Assembly (NCBI GenBank): GCA_038501625.1
Contig: JAZAYU010000010.1
Location: 2,378,912 to 2,442,911, forward strand
Length of the DNA: 64,000 bases
Direction of reading: 5' to 3'
Source of the DNA: Corbicula japonica
Taxonomy: Eukaryota > Mollusca > Bivalvia > Venerida > Cyrenidae
The position numbers and the translations under genes were made by a program. Below are positions 18,895 to 33,800 of this stretch, piece after piece. The stretch's first letter is position 1, and each line of letters begins with the position of its first letter. Below the pieces are notes generated by a model. It was not told the DNA's origin, did not search any database, and saw nothing but the letters and a program-made list of their open reading frames with translations.

Positions 18895-21800
18895 GTAAAT
18901 TTCGTGCATAAATCAGTCAAACAATTAAATTTTGCAAATTGTTGAATAGAATTAAGATCATTCTGTTTACTGTCGGTTGGAATTGTAGGTAAGGTAGGCA
19001 AGGATCAAATGACTAGCAAGTATGTACCTGTATCATGCATATGACAAGAACTGAAAAAAACAACAACACGAAATGTTACTGGAAAAAGCCATAATCTTCA
19101 AGTGTGAAATCTCTATCCAAATTCTCTAAATATTGTTTTGCAGTCTATTTCCAAACCTTTCTTGCATTCTATCAAAATATGTATTATTTTCACATGTATT
19201 TGTCTTTTATTCACCTCAAACAAAACTTTTAATTTGCATTTTACTTCCTGTTTTTCAATGTAAGTTACATAATTATTATTTCACTTTCAGAGACACACAT
19301 TACCATGTTTTTGTGACACTTATGTCTTTCAGTCTGTCCATTTGTCTCAAGAACTTTAACTCAATTGATTAAGGCTACTATTGACAGAATTATGCCCCTT
19401 TTTTACCTAAATTGATAGTGGTTTCTTTATTGTGCTTGATCTGTACCATTTTATCAAATCATACTGGAAAATTTCTTATACAGAATGTGCTATCACCTTA
19501 GTGCAAAAATAGCATTTGTACTATTAAAATAAGTATGATTTAAACTGCTTTTGCACAAAGGTGATGCTGTGTAGCTTTTATTGACTTTCTCAGAGGCCAA
19601 CACAACAGACATGGCAGATGGTAATGTACACGCTACCAGAAATAGACAGCATATGTCACCACCTAGAAAATCTTCAGTAGACAACCATTCACCAGCCCGA
19701 AGAGCAAATGCAAGTGCATCTCCATCGAGGTCAACAGACAATTCATTTCACCCTACCCCAGCTCCACGGAAATATTCCGATGACAAAGGTCAAGGTTTAG
19801 GGGTTCTTCCTATAAATAAATTTGGACAAATTGCAAGTGGTGTAGCTCTTGCAGGGGAAAATTCATCTCCTAACAGAGTTTCAAGGTTTAAAGACCAGTT
19901 AGAACAAACTAGTGATGCTGGCAGAAAGATTCCGCTTAAGCCAAAACCACCACCGAGTCCTTCCAGAGACAGAGCTCACTCTCCAGGCCAAGGGACGTCC
20001 CCTTTAAGGTTTCAGGAAAAGAAATCACCCAAACCAGTCAGGAGAAATTCCAAAAATAATATAGACAATCAGTCAGATGCTGGAAATACATCAAACAGTG
20101 TGTTAAATGTACCAAAGTCAGAAGAGCAAAGACCTGTAAGTGTTTTTGAAAGATCGAAAATGTTTGAAAATATTTCAAATAACTCCATACCAGCTGGTGT
20201 ATCACCGTCAAAACCTCTCAAACCCCCACCTCCTGCAAGACAAAGGTCTTACAGTGGGGAGGATGCTGGAGATACTGGTATCAAAACTAATTCCCAGGGT
20301 AAACCCAACCCACCCCGTCCACCTATGAGACAAAGATCTCTAGTCGTTAAAAGTGAAGATTTAGATGGAGAAATAGTTGATAAAAGTGACAGTGAAGATG
20401 CAAGTAAAAAGCCACCAGCGCCACCTGTCAAGCCTAAGCGCACTGGTGCACATGACGATTATATTAAAGTCAAACTTGAAAAAGAGATAGAGGAAAAACA
20501 ACGTGTTAAAATTTTAGAGACACAAAACCAAAATGTTGATACAAGTGAATCAATACAAACCCCTGACACTAGTGTAAATAATACAAATATTGGTGTGAAA
20601 GTGCTTCCAAGTGTACCCTCATTTTCAAAAAAGAACAAACCCACACGACCCCCTCCACCTAGGAAAAAACCTCGCCCATATTCAATAGCAACTGATAGTA
20701 TAGAGTTTATGTCTAGCGAAGGGTCGGACTCTGCAGAAGAAATTTCAAGATCAAAAGCTGACAAAGAGAATGATAACCCATTTTATGAGGTTATACCAGC
20801 CGAATTGTTACAAAAAACGAACCATAAAAAGGACTTGAAGCATTGGGATCTACCTCGTATCAATCATCCTGAGCCAATCAGAAGAAGTCTTAGTGCTGAA
20901 TGTATTCAAAAAGCGGTAGATGATGAAGGTTCGTAGATTACTTTGTAATTATAATTTTTATATTCATGTAGTCCTTTTTTGAAGAAAAAAATGAGAATAC
21001 TTAAGGATCAGTATGTCTGACTGTAAAGTAAGAGTTAGATACACAGGACATGCTAATTCAAATGGGTTTTAACTCCCAAGAATAATTTCCCTTTACTTGA
21101 TATATATGCATTTTGATGCATGTGTAAACAGTGTAGATCGTTGGTGTCATCTGATCTGGATCTGCAATGGTTGTGTCTTTGTCCAAAATAACCGAATGAA
21201 TCTAAAAGTGAACAGTGTAGATCCAGATCAGACAGCACAAATGTCCGGTCGCCATTTCAGCCAATCAGATGCTTGAGATTTGAGACTGGTTTCCAATCTC
21301 AGTTATTTCCAGCCTCTCCCTCTGGTCTTGGAGCATGCTGTTGTTTTCCTGCATTGGTCATTTGCAAATTTCGCTGAGGTATTTCTTAGGTATGCTTTAG
21401 TCTCAATAATTCGACGGCAAGCACAGACCCATTATCATACTGACTTATTTCGTTGTCTGTCCTTTACGTCTCAAGCAGTTACGATCAAAACTGTGGTGGA
21501 AATCGCAATGCTTTAAATTCCCATTTTTTTCACTGCAACTTGAAAATTTCAGCACTGCTAAGTTCATTTGTTGTTATAAAACATAAATATTCTCTAAAGT
21601 ATCAATCAAATAAAAAAATATTCCACAAATAACACTTTTAAACTTACTATTGTTTATGCCGTTTACATGTAGATTTTAATGTGCTAACCAATGAAAATGT
21701 CCCTTTTATAAATCAATACACTACACAGTCAGATAAACTTATAGCGGAGTAACATAAAAACTGCTGACATGGGTGGAGGTTTAAAAGAGTTTTGAATAAA

Positions 21801-24800
21801 AAACGAAACCGTTACTTATAAAGGATTACATATATTGATTCTACTTGAATGTGACTTTTCAGGTATGTAATTTTTTTAAAGATACATATGGTTTAAGATA
21901 CTTTATGGAGCCGCCAAAAGATTGTGTAAAAGTTGCGACTCAATTTCCGATAAGCGGCATATAGAAATAGAAGAAAAATATTCCACATTGATTTAACTGG
22001 GTTGTACACTAAGGGCAAATATCGCATATATAGAAAAGCCCTTGTCGCGTACAAATAGTTGTTCTAAGGTATTCTTCAGCAAAGCTGTCAAACAAAGTTA
22101 TCCCACTGGCTTGTCCTCCAAAACAAAGAATTCACACAAATATATTTTACTTTTGCTGACTTCTTGTAACTGGGCCCAAGATCATAAAACTAAGATTAGA
22201 AACCAGTCTAAAAACTCAAACATCTGATTGGCTGAAATGGCGACCAGTTGCCATTTAAGACAGTCAGATACTTGAGATTTGAGACTTGTATTCAGAATAA
22301 GTTTTGTGATCTTGGGACCTGGTATTTATGAAAATGAGAAGTAATCCTTTTGATGAATGTTTCAGGAAACATTCTGTATATGGACCCCGAGAAACTTCTG
22401 GGCAACAAAGATTCAGGGAGAGGCTATGATATATACGTTGATACGGACGGTTATGCGGTACCTAATCGACTGATCAGGAGAAATAAGTCCATTGACGACA
22501 CACAAGAGGTTTGTATAAAAACATACAATTTATTGGGCTGAGTTCAAAATATTTGTAACTATGTATGAATAAAGAAGAAAGTAACAACTGTAGTTCATTT
22601 CACCTACGATTAGCTTCAGGGACCTCTGCCTATGGTTAACAATTTACTCAATATAAAAGAGTTTTATCATGTGTGAGACCAGGGCCCAAGATCATAAAAC
22701 TAAGTTTTGAGATCAGTCTCAAATCTCAAGGATCTGATTGGCTGAAATGGCGACTGGTCGCCATTTCAGCCAATCAGATGCTTGAGATTTGAGACTGATC
22801 TCCAGATTTAGTTTTATGATCTTGGGCACAGTATACATGCAGATCCATGGTATATATGGTATATCCATGCCATCTGTTCTTCTTGATCATAAAAAACATT
22901 ATGAATCAAAAAGAAAACAGTGTAGGTCCTGATCAGACGACAGCAAAGTGATTCTTGTAAACTGATGAACACAAATTATAGATAATTGATTCAATCTTTA
23001 ATAATTATTAACTATACAATGTAAATGTTTAATTTAACACTTAACAGGAAAGTTTAAGCTTAGATGGGACTTTACATTTTCATTAATAAATTTTGTGTGT
23101 GAAAGCAAATATATACATATAAATATGTACCTTGCATTTTGATGAAATGGCAAGATAAATTAAACAAGTTATCTTTTGGAAATACATTTTATTTTTTTGT
23201 CAATTTCCAGTAATATCCAATTAGTTTAGCTAATTGTTATTTTCCAGTTGGAAGATTCATGGCAAATTATAGAACGTCATAATCTTGAAAGTTTTCATTA
23301 TCGTCTATCACAGTCCAGTCCTGGCAAACAGATTGGAGATCGTGTCAAGTCCAAGTTCCGACGGTTCAAGAACCTTTTTACAGATCAAGATAAAGTGTCT
23401 CCGGAGAAACCCGTTGCACAGCGTAAATCCTCAACACCATTTGATAAAGGCAGTCAGAAGAGGAGAGTTGATGCGGTATGTTTTGTTGTTTTTTGTTACT
23501 TTATATTAACAAATATGTGTGAGCAAACAATTTTTGCTTTATTTGTGGACAGCAATTTAACATGAACATTAATATGCAAGAATATGTATTGGATTACAGT
23601 ATATTTTAAAAAATACATTTTACAAAAAGAAACATGAATGGCATATATAATTGGATTTTAGTTACTCTATCAGGGATACAAAATATTTGAAAATAATCAC
23701 TCTAATATAATTTATCCTTTAACCTTCGTCAGATTTTTTATTTAGTTTAATTCTTAACTGCTTTGAAATTTAATTTTTTTCTGTTTTTTTTTTTTTTATT
23801 TATCATTGATATACTTCTTCGGTGAGCAAATTATGAAGTTTTAGGTTTCTAATATCGATACATGTATATAGTAAACTGGAAAATATATTTTATACTCCTA
23901 GCAAAAAAGTTTTATATAAACAATTTATATTAAACTAACAGCAAGTTAAATTTTCGAGATTTTTCTGAAATTTCTTCATCTAATTTAGTATAAAAGTCAA
24001 TTATCCTTTTACACCATAGTTAACTTTTTTTTTATTACATTGGTGAGATCACTGTCAATCTCTCCGCAGGTACGACAAAAAGTGAGCCAAGCATTTGAAG
24101 TGTTACATAGTTCATTCCGACAGAGAACTCCCAGTGAAGTGGAACCAAGTGATGATGTTGTGGAAAGACTCTCAAGTAGGACCTTGTCCAGCATTATAAA
24201 ACTACAAATGGAGAACAGTCTCAAATATTGAGCATTGGTGGCCAAGATATTAAACTAATTCTGGAAACTAATCTGATATCTCAAGGATCTGATTGGCTGA
24301 AATGGCTACTGTTCGCCATTTCAGCCAATCAGATGTTTGAGATTTGAGACTGGTCTCCAATCTTAGTTTTATGATCTTGGGCTCTGATTGGCTGAAACAG
24401 AGACTCATCTTGAGATTTGAGACTTGTCTCCAATTTATGTTTTATGATCTTCAGCACTTATTCCATTGTCTTACAACCTGATGTGTATCTATGTTTTTAC
24501 CATTCACCGCATGAATATGGCTTGTTTATTTTATGCTTTTCAGTGAATTATAGAATTTTCCCGGCGAAATAAAAGTGGTATTTCACTGTTTTCAAACAGT
24601 GGAATATCATTTTTATTTTCACTGATTTTTTCATGTTGGTACCCAAACGCACATAACATACCAAATGAGAACGTTTAGAAAACAGGCTCAAAATTGTATA
24701 TTTGACATCATGACGTCATGTCATAAACAAGCGGTTTGGCACCGTTTCTTGCAACTTTTCTGTCAAATTCACGCAAATTTTGCAGTAAAAGCATACAATA

Positions 24801-27800
24801 AAAAGAACATTTGTTTTTACCAGTGAAAGATAGAAGTATATTTCACTTGTGCACTCCGGAATTATGTATTTTCACTCGTGGCTTCGCCACTCGTGAAAAT
24901 ACGAATTCCGGAGCTCACTCGGTGAAATATATTTCTATCTTACACTGGTTAAAACAAATATCCTCTATATCTGATGTGTGACAAAAATAGACCCAGCTCA
25001 GCACCTACATCTGTGAAGTCTAATCTGGATCAACTAAATATTCACCTCTTTGTCGGAAAAAGCTTCCTGAATCATAAAGTGAACATTGTAAATCCTGATC
25101 AGACTATGAAGGCTGATCTGCATCTACAATGGTCACATAGGGTTAGAAGCAAGATTTCCAGAATGGGGATTTGTTTGGGGCTGTCTTAGGGTAGTTACAT
25201 GATAATTTGCAATTTTCTGATCAAAACCCAGTTGAAAATGAAATATTTCTGCCACAGAACCCCCTCTTGATCCACCCATGTCACACATCAGATATAGGCT
25301 GTATACATCTAGTGAAGGGTTAACAGTGGAAGTATAATAAGATCTTTACTTGGGAAACAGATAATTTTGTGTGTTTTGTTGAGTTACATCATTAAATAAA
25401 TTTTTGGATGTTGTCTTAACAACTTGCTTGATTTTCAGATTCCTTGCAAAACCTTGCAAGATACATACATACAGTTATGTGAATCGGTTTCTTTACTTTT
25501 GTTATTGTTTTATATTGTGGTTGTTTTTTTCTGTTTCGGCAGATGATTCAGACAGCAAAGTGGACGAGAAGGAAATAAGAAAGAGAGTGGATTATTCACG
25601 GAGCATTCGGTTAAAAACAGTATGTACATTTGCAATTGTTTTTTTGTTGTTGGTTTATACAATATACCACTTAATACTATGTGTACTTTTCACTTGGGCT
25701 ATATAGTAAATCATTCATGAATAAATATTGTAAACCAATAAATATTTGCTACAAACTTTCGTAAAAGTTTCATTTGAAAACTTCACAAAGGGTTGCAAAA
25801 TTCCACCTTAATGTTGATTGGGCCTCGTCATGGAAAAGGTGACTTCGATGATATTTTTTGCTGTTTTAGTTGTTAATGCATTGTAGCGCTATAATTATTT
25901 TAATTAATCATAATTAATAGGTGATTTTGTTACACATGCTGAATAAATAATGTTATTTTAACCTTAAAATGCATAATAGATATGTCGTCTGCTCTACTTT
26001 ATGACATCATTTCAAGGAGTGGTGTCAGCTTTCCGAATAGACACTTTTTTCTATGACATACCCCAATTATGACATACCCCAATTATGGCATACCTCAATT
26101 AAAAGCAACATGCTAATTAGTTTACTGTTTCATAAGTAACAGTTAATTCATGGAAGATAATTCATAATTATTTCTACATTCACTTTAGAAAAGGATTCCT
26201 ATAGATATAATAGTAAAGGTATGAACAAGTTTGGTAAATGGCTTTTGCCTTGATGTCCCATCACTGCTTTGAAGTGAATTAGAGTTCTTGGATTAATAAT
26301 CAAAGAAAAATGCTTTCTGTGAAATTGAAGAACAGTAGAATAATATGATCGTTTCATTTGCACAGTATGTTGTGAGACAAGATGGCTTGTTCTTGCATAC
26401 CACAGCCCAAGATCATAAAACTAAAACTGGAGACCAGTCTCAGATTTCAAGCATCTGATTGGTTAAAATGATGTCTCGTCTACTTTTCAACCAATCATAT
26501 GCTTGAGATCTAGCACTTGTCTCCAGTTTAATTTTTGTGATTTGGGGCATGTGTTTCCGACCGTGTTTAAAAGTCATCTTACATAGCTTGTATAATACAA
26601 TTCATGCACCTACCTACATGTAGATTTAAACCCTTTACTCCATAGATTCTCTCTTTTTTGCAATGTTTGACCAGTGTAGGTCAAGATCAGCCGGCACATT
26701 CATACAATCTGATCTGGATCTACACTGGCCGCATTTTGGTCAGAAATAATGTAGTGAATAAAAAAGCAAACAGTAGATCCTGATCAGATGTCAATGTTCA
26801 CCCTCGTAATAAGCTTGTATGTATGGAGTAAATAGTTAATGAAAACTTGAATTGAAGTAAATTACTTCCGCTCTATCAAAATGATTTCACATAGTAAAAA
26901 ATCTTTTGTAATCATCTGGTATGCAAGAAAAATATCTAATTTTGGATGGAAAAATCTAACCATTGGGCAACTGATTTTGTGGTAACATAAGCTTGATTTT
27001 GATAGGATAGAAAAAGATGGCTATGATGTCAGTTTGTTTGACTCTTCTTCAGGAGAATGTTATTATTTTAACATTTGTTATTATAAACAATGTCTAATTT
27101 TGGTGGAATGTTTGATGTAATTTTAATGTACAAAAAAGTACATGGCAGGGGTACACAAATCTGCTGTATAAACATAAATGTAATAGCATGTGTAGAAGAA
27201 ATAAGATATTATGAAATATTTGTTTTATAATACTTTTTCAAATGGACTAACATAATTCAGTCTGATTATGACAAATCTTACCGCTGGCAGGGAAACTGTG
27301 ATGTCACGCCATTTTTTCTAAAGCTGCCGTTGGAGCTAGTTTCACCATTTAGCGTGTAAGCAGACACCATATTGTAGTTGCTAGGCATTGTTGATGCATA
27401 TGTCAGCTTTAAGATACGATTTAAGTCTTTACTCAATATGATATGACTTTTATCCCTTGGTGATCAGCCAGTGTTGATCTAGATCAGCCAGCAACTCCCA
27501 TCTCATCATGATCTGCAGCATTCCCTTTTAGATTATTAGGTTATTTCTGACTAAGAAGCAAACATAGTAGATCCAGATCAGATGGCATAAACCTGCACTG
27601 GTCACTGATTTAATAAAAGATGTATCCAGGGTGCAAATGGCTAATAAAGGTATTTCTCATGATCAATGGATTTACATTAAAAATGGTTTTCCTGTGATTT
27701 AATTGTGCCACGTCACGTTCTATCCAAATAAAAAAAAATTAACGGCACTTAATGAAATGTATTTTATTTGAAATTTAAATGTTGAAATAGTGTTATATTT

Positions 27801-30800
27801 TCCTTAATGAAAGTGAACTTTTTGTTAAGTTTGCATTTTGTTTATAATTTATTCTCTTCTTGCACTTCCTTGCAATATCTTTATTTTTGTTGAGACCATT
27901 TTTAAAAATTTAACAAAAATTAAGCTTTTGCTTTGGGAAATGGGTACAATAACCCTATCCTCAATAGACACACCTTTATTGCATGGGCGAACAGTGTAGA
28001 TCCAGATCAGCCGGCACATCTGTGCCGTCTGATCAGGATCTGCACTGTTCCATTTTTGATTTGTTAGGTTATTTCTGACCAAAATGCAACCAGTGCAGAT
28101 CCTGATTAGAAGGCACAGATGTGCCGGCTGATCTGGATCTACACTGGTCGCTCATGTATAAAAATGTGTATATAATATGGAGGAAAGGGTTAAAAGACTA
28201 GTCATATCAGTAGTGCCATGTTGACAATTTTCAGTCTCTCCTCACATCCTAAAATTCTGTTTTGAAGTTTCTAATCAGTTACTGAGAAATTAATCAGGGG
28301 TAATCTAGAAATGTGTGGACTTTTATAGATTTTCATTTGTAGGAACAGAAATTGTTAATACTTATCATAAGTTTTACAGAATTTCACTAGAGAAATCTTT
28401 CATAAAAATAATTATAAATGTTGTGGTAGAAACAAAACAATGGCCATCCAGATGCCCTTAATATCCAGGAACTTTCAGATCAACCCTCATAATTTGTGTG
28501 ATGTGATATCAAGGATAATTTTCATTTAGTTTGTAAAGTGTTAAGTAGTTTTTGTTCAGTTTAAATCAACAAATGAAAGTCTATTTAAAATTGTTCCTCG
28601 TTTTCTTGAATTTTTGTATTTTATCTACCAAAATCTATCTTAGTTTATTTCAGTTTGTTTTATTTTGTTGTTGTTGTTTTTTTCTTCATAAAATGCTCTT
28701 AGAACCAAAACCTAAAAGCTTTTTAATGATTATTATTTGAACTAGCTAGATTTTGCTGGGATGCTTGTTATAATTATTCTGATTTTACACATTAAGCTGT
28801 GATTGATTTTTTTGTATTTATAGATATTTCGACTAATCCATACATTAAACAATACTTTTTACAATCACAATGCATGCAGCATAATCAAAGTAGAATTTGG
28901 ATATATATATATTATAAAACCTTCTGTTTTTCAGTCCAAAAGTATAAAAGAAGCAAAGAAATATCAGAAGAAAGTTTACCCACAGTTGTTTGAAAATGCA
29001 ATGATTGTAGGCCTACAACAGAATGAGGAATCTGGGCTGTATGAACCATACGTTATTTACAAGTTTCCTGAAATAGTAAGTATAGAGCAACCAAAGGATT
29101 TGTATTGGGAAACTTAACAACTAATTCTTTGACAACTGTGGAATCTTTGAACTCTGCAAAGAGTTAAATTTCACATTTTTCACACTGGAAAGTAGGCTGA
29201 TTTACACCATCCGTAAAATTAAATAAATTATTTGTTATTCAAATATAACTATTTTGTGTGTCGCCTGTAATTTTTAGCTTCTGTGTGAAATTTGTTCCCG
29301 CAAAATCAAAAATGACACCGCAGTACTAGTTCAGTAGATTAATCCCTATCCTGTAGAGGGCGCCTTGTATAATTGCCATCCTTTGAAATTTACAGTCAGT
29401 CCATTCATTATTCATAGGGGTGTTTGCAGAATTTATTTACTGAATAGGGGAAAGTGTAGACATTGATTAGATTGGGAAGGATGTGCATGTTAATCCAGGT
29501 ACTGTATACCAATAAATATTTACACAAACAAATGTTCACATTTTGGCAAGGACAAACATATTTGCGATATTTATTTTCATTTTCTTCTCATTTCTCCACA
29601 ATAATTTCATAACCCTGCAGTCATTTTTGCAAAAATAAAGGTTCACGCTTAAGTGCCATAGGAAAAAAAATAAGCGAAAAATGATTGCTGTGATTATTTG
29701 TTGGTCTATTGTAACACATGTACATCTTTCAAGATTTTGATTTAGAACACAGTGCCCAAGGTTATAAAACTGAGCAAGGAAACCAGTCTCAAATCTCAAG
29801 CATCTGATTGGCTGAAATGGCGACTGATGCTTGAGATTTGAGACTGGTTTCCAATCTCAGTTTTATAACCTTTGCCACAGAAGACAAACACTGTTGATAA
29901 TCATTTGAAATGCAAAATGATTAGCAATGATCTACAGTCATTTAACCCTTTCCTCCATATAAACACATTTTTACACATGTGTGACCAGTGTAGATCCAGA
30001 TCAGCCGGCACATCCATGCCATCTGATCAGGATCTCCACTGGTTTCATTTTGTTCAGAAATAACCTAACAAATTAAAAAGTGAACAGTTTAGATCCTAAT
30101 CAGACGGCACGGATGTGCCAGCTGATCTGGATCTAAACTGTTTACCCATGCCCATAAAGGAGCCAAAATTTTATCGTGGCAGTGATCAGATATTGGATCT
30201 TAGTTGAAAAAATGCATTGCCTGTCATTGTAAGAAATTTTGTCATAACTCAATGAGATTTTAACATACTGACATTATATTTTATGGATTCACATACTAAT
30301 TGTTTTCCAGGTTCATTCTTAAATTCTAGGTAAAAGAATAAACTATCAGATCACCTAGCTTTCAGGTTTAAAGTTGAACTCCCACAACCTTCACTGGACC
30401 TAACCCCAACAATTTTCTTGCTTCACTATCCATGATATAGTGGCAATTTATGGGCCCATTATGTCAATCTCATGTTCAGGTTTAATCATTTGTGCACATT
30501 TCAGGACCATTTTTTCACAGATTTTGAAAAATTCATTTTGACATTCTTGTAGAGGATTAGGAGATGTCTTGCTTAATGAAAATTATAGAATCCTTGTAAT
30601 GGGAATAAAACTTACTGTGCACATTGCCTCCCTGCATTTTGAGTTTGTTAGTGACAAGGAATGGAAAAAGTAATATATTAACTGTCTTAAAGCCTAGTTA
30701 ACATATTTTGTGACAGCTCTGTACAATTGACAAAGTAGTTCTCATGAGGTTATTTTATATTTTAAGGGAAATTATAAACTTACAATGGAAGGGAAGCTAT

Positions 30801-33800
30801 TTCCATGCTCAGAGTCGGTAAGGGGCACCCATGTTCATGTTGTAGCTAGCTAGTCGACTGAAAGTTGTCTCCCTTATCTGTGTTTAATACTTCTTTTGCA
30901 AAGACTAATTTTATCCCACTTATATTTCTTGTACTGCCTGTCATCTCTTTTGTTAATTGATGTTTAATTTATGAAGATGTGTCATTTATTTCGCTTTTTG
31001 TGAAAACCTTAACTTATTTTTTGAATTGCTGATTGGATAAAAAATTCAATACATAGACATTGCTTTGTCCATCCGTTTGTTAATCTATCACGAAACCTTG
31101 ACTTTGCCATTTATTAATATTTCTTCTGCAAACTTATTGCTTATATTGCTTATAAAACAGGGTCATGATATGGCCAAAATCTATTTGTAAAGATCACTTT
31201 TGACAGAGTTATGCTCCTTCATGTACTTCTAATGTCACAAAAGCTTCAGTTGGCTATAATTTTTTAATGACATTGTTTAATAAAGTTATTATAATGGGGT
31301 TTTATGTCACCAAAATCATAAGCATGAAGTCACAATTGACAAAGTTTCTTTTTTTGTTAACCCTTTCCTCCATAAAATTTTATGCATTTTTACGCATGTG
31401 CGACCAGTGTAGATACAGATCAGCCGGCACATCTGTGCTGTCTGATCAGGATCTGCACTGGTCGCATTTTGGTCAGAAAAAACCTTATGAATCAAAAAGC
31501 AAACACTGCAGATCCTGATCAGATGTCATGGATGTGCCGGCTGATCTGGATCTTCACTGTTCGCTCACCCAATGAAGGTGTGTCTATGGAGGAAAGGGTT
31601 AATGTATATTGTCATAAATACTTCAACTTGACAACTTTGCCATTTCTTCATCATTTGAAGTTATGCTTATTATGACCCCATGATTGTGATTTAGCCAAAA
31701 TATTCTGTAGGTCAAGGTCTTATTTGAAAAGGTTATGTCCTTTTTGTACTTAGTCATGCATTTATGATGGTATCTTGTGAACTAAAAAAGTATCCAAGGG
31801 AGATGCAAGTGTTTAACAGAACAACCGTCATGAGATATTGATTTGTCAAAGCTCATTATGAAAGCAGTTTTTTTCAATCCTCTCCATTTGCATAGGACTA
31901 GACATGAATTATTTGTTTTTGTGTATTTACTAATATCTTGCATGGGAATGTCATTTATAACATAGAGTACCAGTGTAGATACAGATCAGCCACCACATCA
32001 GTGCCTTCTGATCTGGATCTACACTGTTAGCTATCAAAAATGAGATTTAGAAACATGACATGTTCTTACGAAACAGTGGCCCAGTTGCCTAGATAACACA
32101 TGCTTTCCCGTTGCAGATTTTTTTGGTGTTAATTACACTTATTTATTTCTTTTGAAGAATGTGTTAAAAAGGATCTTATATGATTTGTCATGTTATACAA
32201 AAAATATTAAACCTTTACTCCATGAATATACAAATTTTAACCCCTGTGTGACCAGTGTAAATCCAGAGCAGCCATCACATCAATGCCATCTGATCTGGAT
32301 CTGCACTGGTCACATCTAAGTCAGAAATAACCTAACAAATCTAAAAGCAAACAGTGAAGATCCAGACCAGATGGCATTGATGTCTCCACTTCACACTCAG
32401 CTGAATGAATACTTGAGATTTGAGACTGGCCTCTATGCTCAGTAATAATAATCATGGACCCTGCTAGAGATTCTATATCAAAGACCTGCCTTATGAGCTA
32501 GCTGCCTAAAAATAGCTACTCTATATACATGCACATGTATACTCTTTCACATTCTCTGAATGCTGCCTCTCTTACTTTTATTTTCTAATAAGAAAGAGTT
32601 TTAGGGATTGCTTTCGCACAACTGTCTATGCTGGAAACACCATAATAACCAGTGATTGCCTAATTTATATGGATATTATATAGTTATTTGGTTTCTTGAC
32701 AGGGAATGTGAGGATATATTGCCGGTCTGGGTGTCATATTACCCGAGCCGCAGGCGAGGGATAATATGACACCCAGACCAGCAATATATCCTCACATACC
32801 CTTTCAAGGAACCAAATAATTGTTTTATTATACTGCAAAGACTTTTTCAGACAAAAATAATAAGAAAATATTGATTTTTCATCTATTTCACTTATTTAAT
32901 GCAGCACGGCTTAATTCCCCTCTGAGAACCTCAATAATTACATTTATTACACCTCACGTGATTAGTTTACTATATAGCGTAATGTGACGTCACAGGGAGA
33001 TAATCGCTACTGTCACATATGCGACAGCATCATGTCACCCTCGCGTGGATCTAAAAATAAATATCTTGGAAATCCGATTACAAATTAACTTCTACGCATG
33101 CGTAATTGACCAAGGGAGATAAACGCATTTTGATCATTATTTGTAGCCGCTTATTGAGCATTATTGATTTTGGACTTCCGGCGCTTGATTTTGTTCCCAA
33201 ACGAAATTTGGTCATAGTCAAGATCTCTAAAAAAACAAATGTTCGGTGTAATAAAATAAATATCACATCCCATTGGGGGAAACAGTACGAAATGTTAACC
33301 CTTGAGAAGGTAATGTCAACCTCGGCTAACGCCTCGGTTGACATTACTTCTCTCGGGTTAACATTTCGTACTGTTTCCCCCAATGGGATGTGATATTTAT
33401 ATAGTCTGACGTCATTAATTTACCTGCATGACGTCACTTCTATAGAAATTGAATGGATTATCGATTTGATATTTTTTACAAAATTTGAGAATAATCTGAT
33501 CGTTTTCAATGTTAAAAACATAACACAAATATTTTTTGTAACAATTTTAGTAATCCCTAAGCATACCGCTTGATAATTTACATAATCGGCTTCAAATTAT
33601 GCATTTTTCTGGAAATTGAAAACAAAATGGCGGACAACACCTAAAGGTGGGAGGCCAGAGGGGGAAATTAAGGCACATGCGTTCATATCTACGGCAGAGC
33701 CGTAAATACGGATAAACATCAACGTCAAATTATCCAATCAAATTCAAGCAAATTTCTTTGCAGTATAATAATGTCTTCTTTTAATAATGTATATGGGTGT

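Noticed and set aside
29872..31675. Repeated small frames containing DQCRSRSAG..SDQDLHW or DPDQPAHLC-like peptides, seen many times in the window
   Set aside because: They are translations of the TTAA palindromic MITE, found in every copy and orientation, not a protein family.
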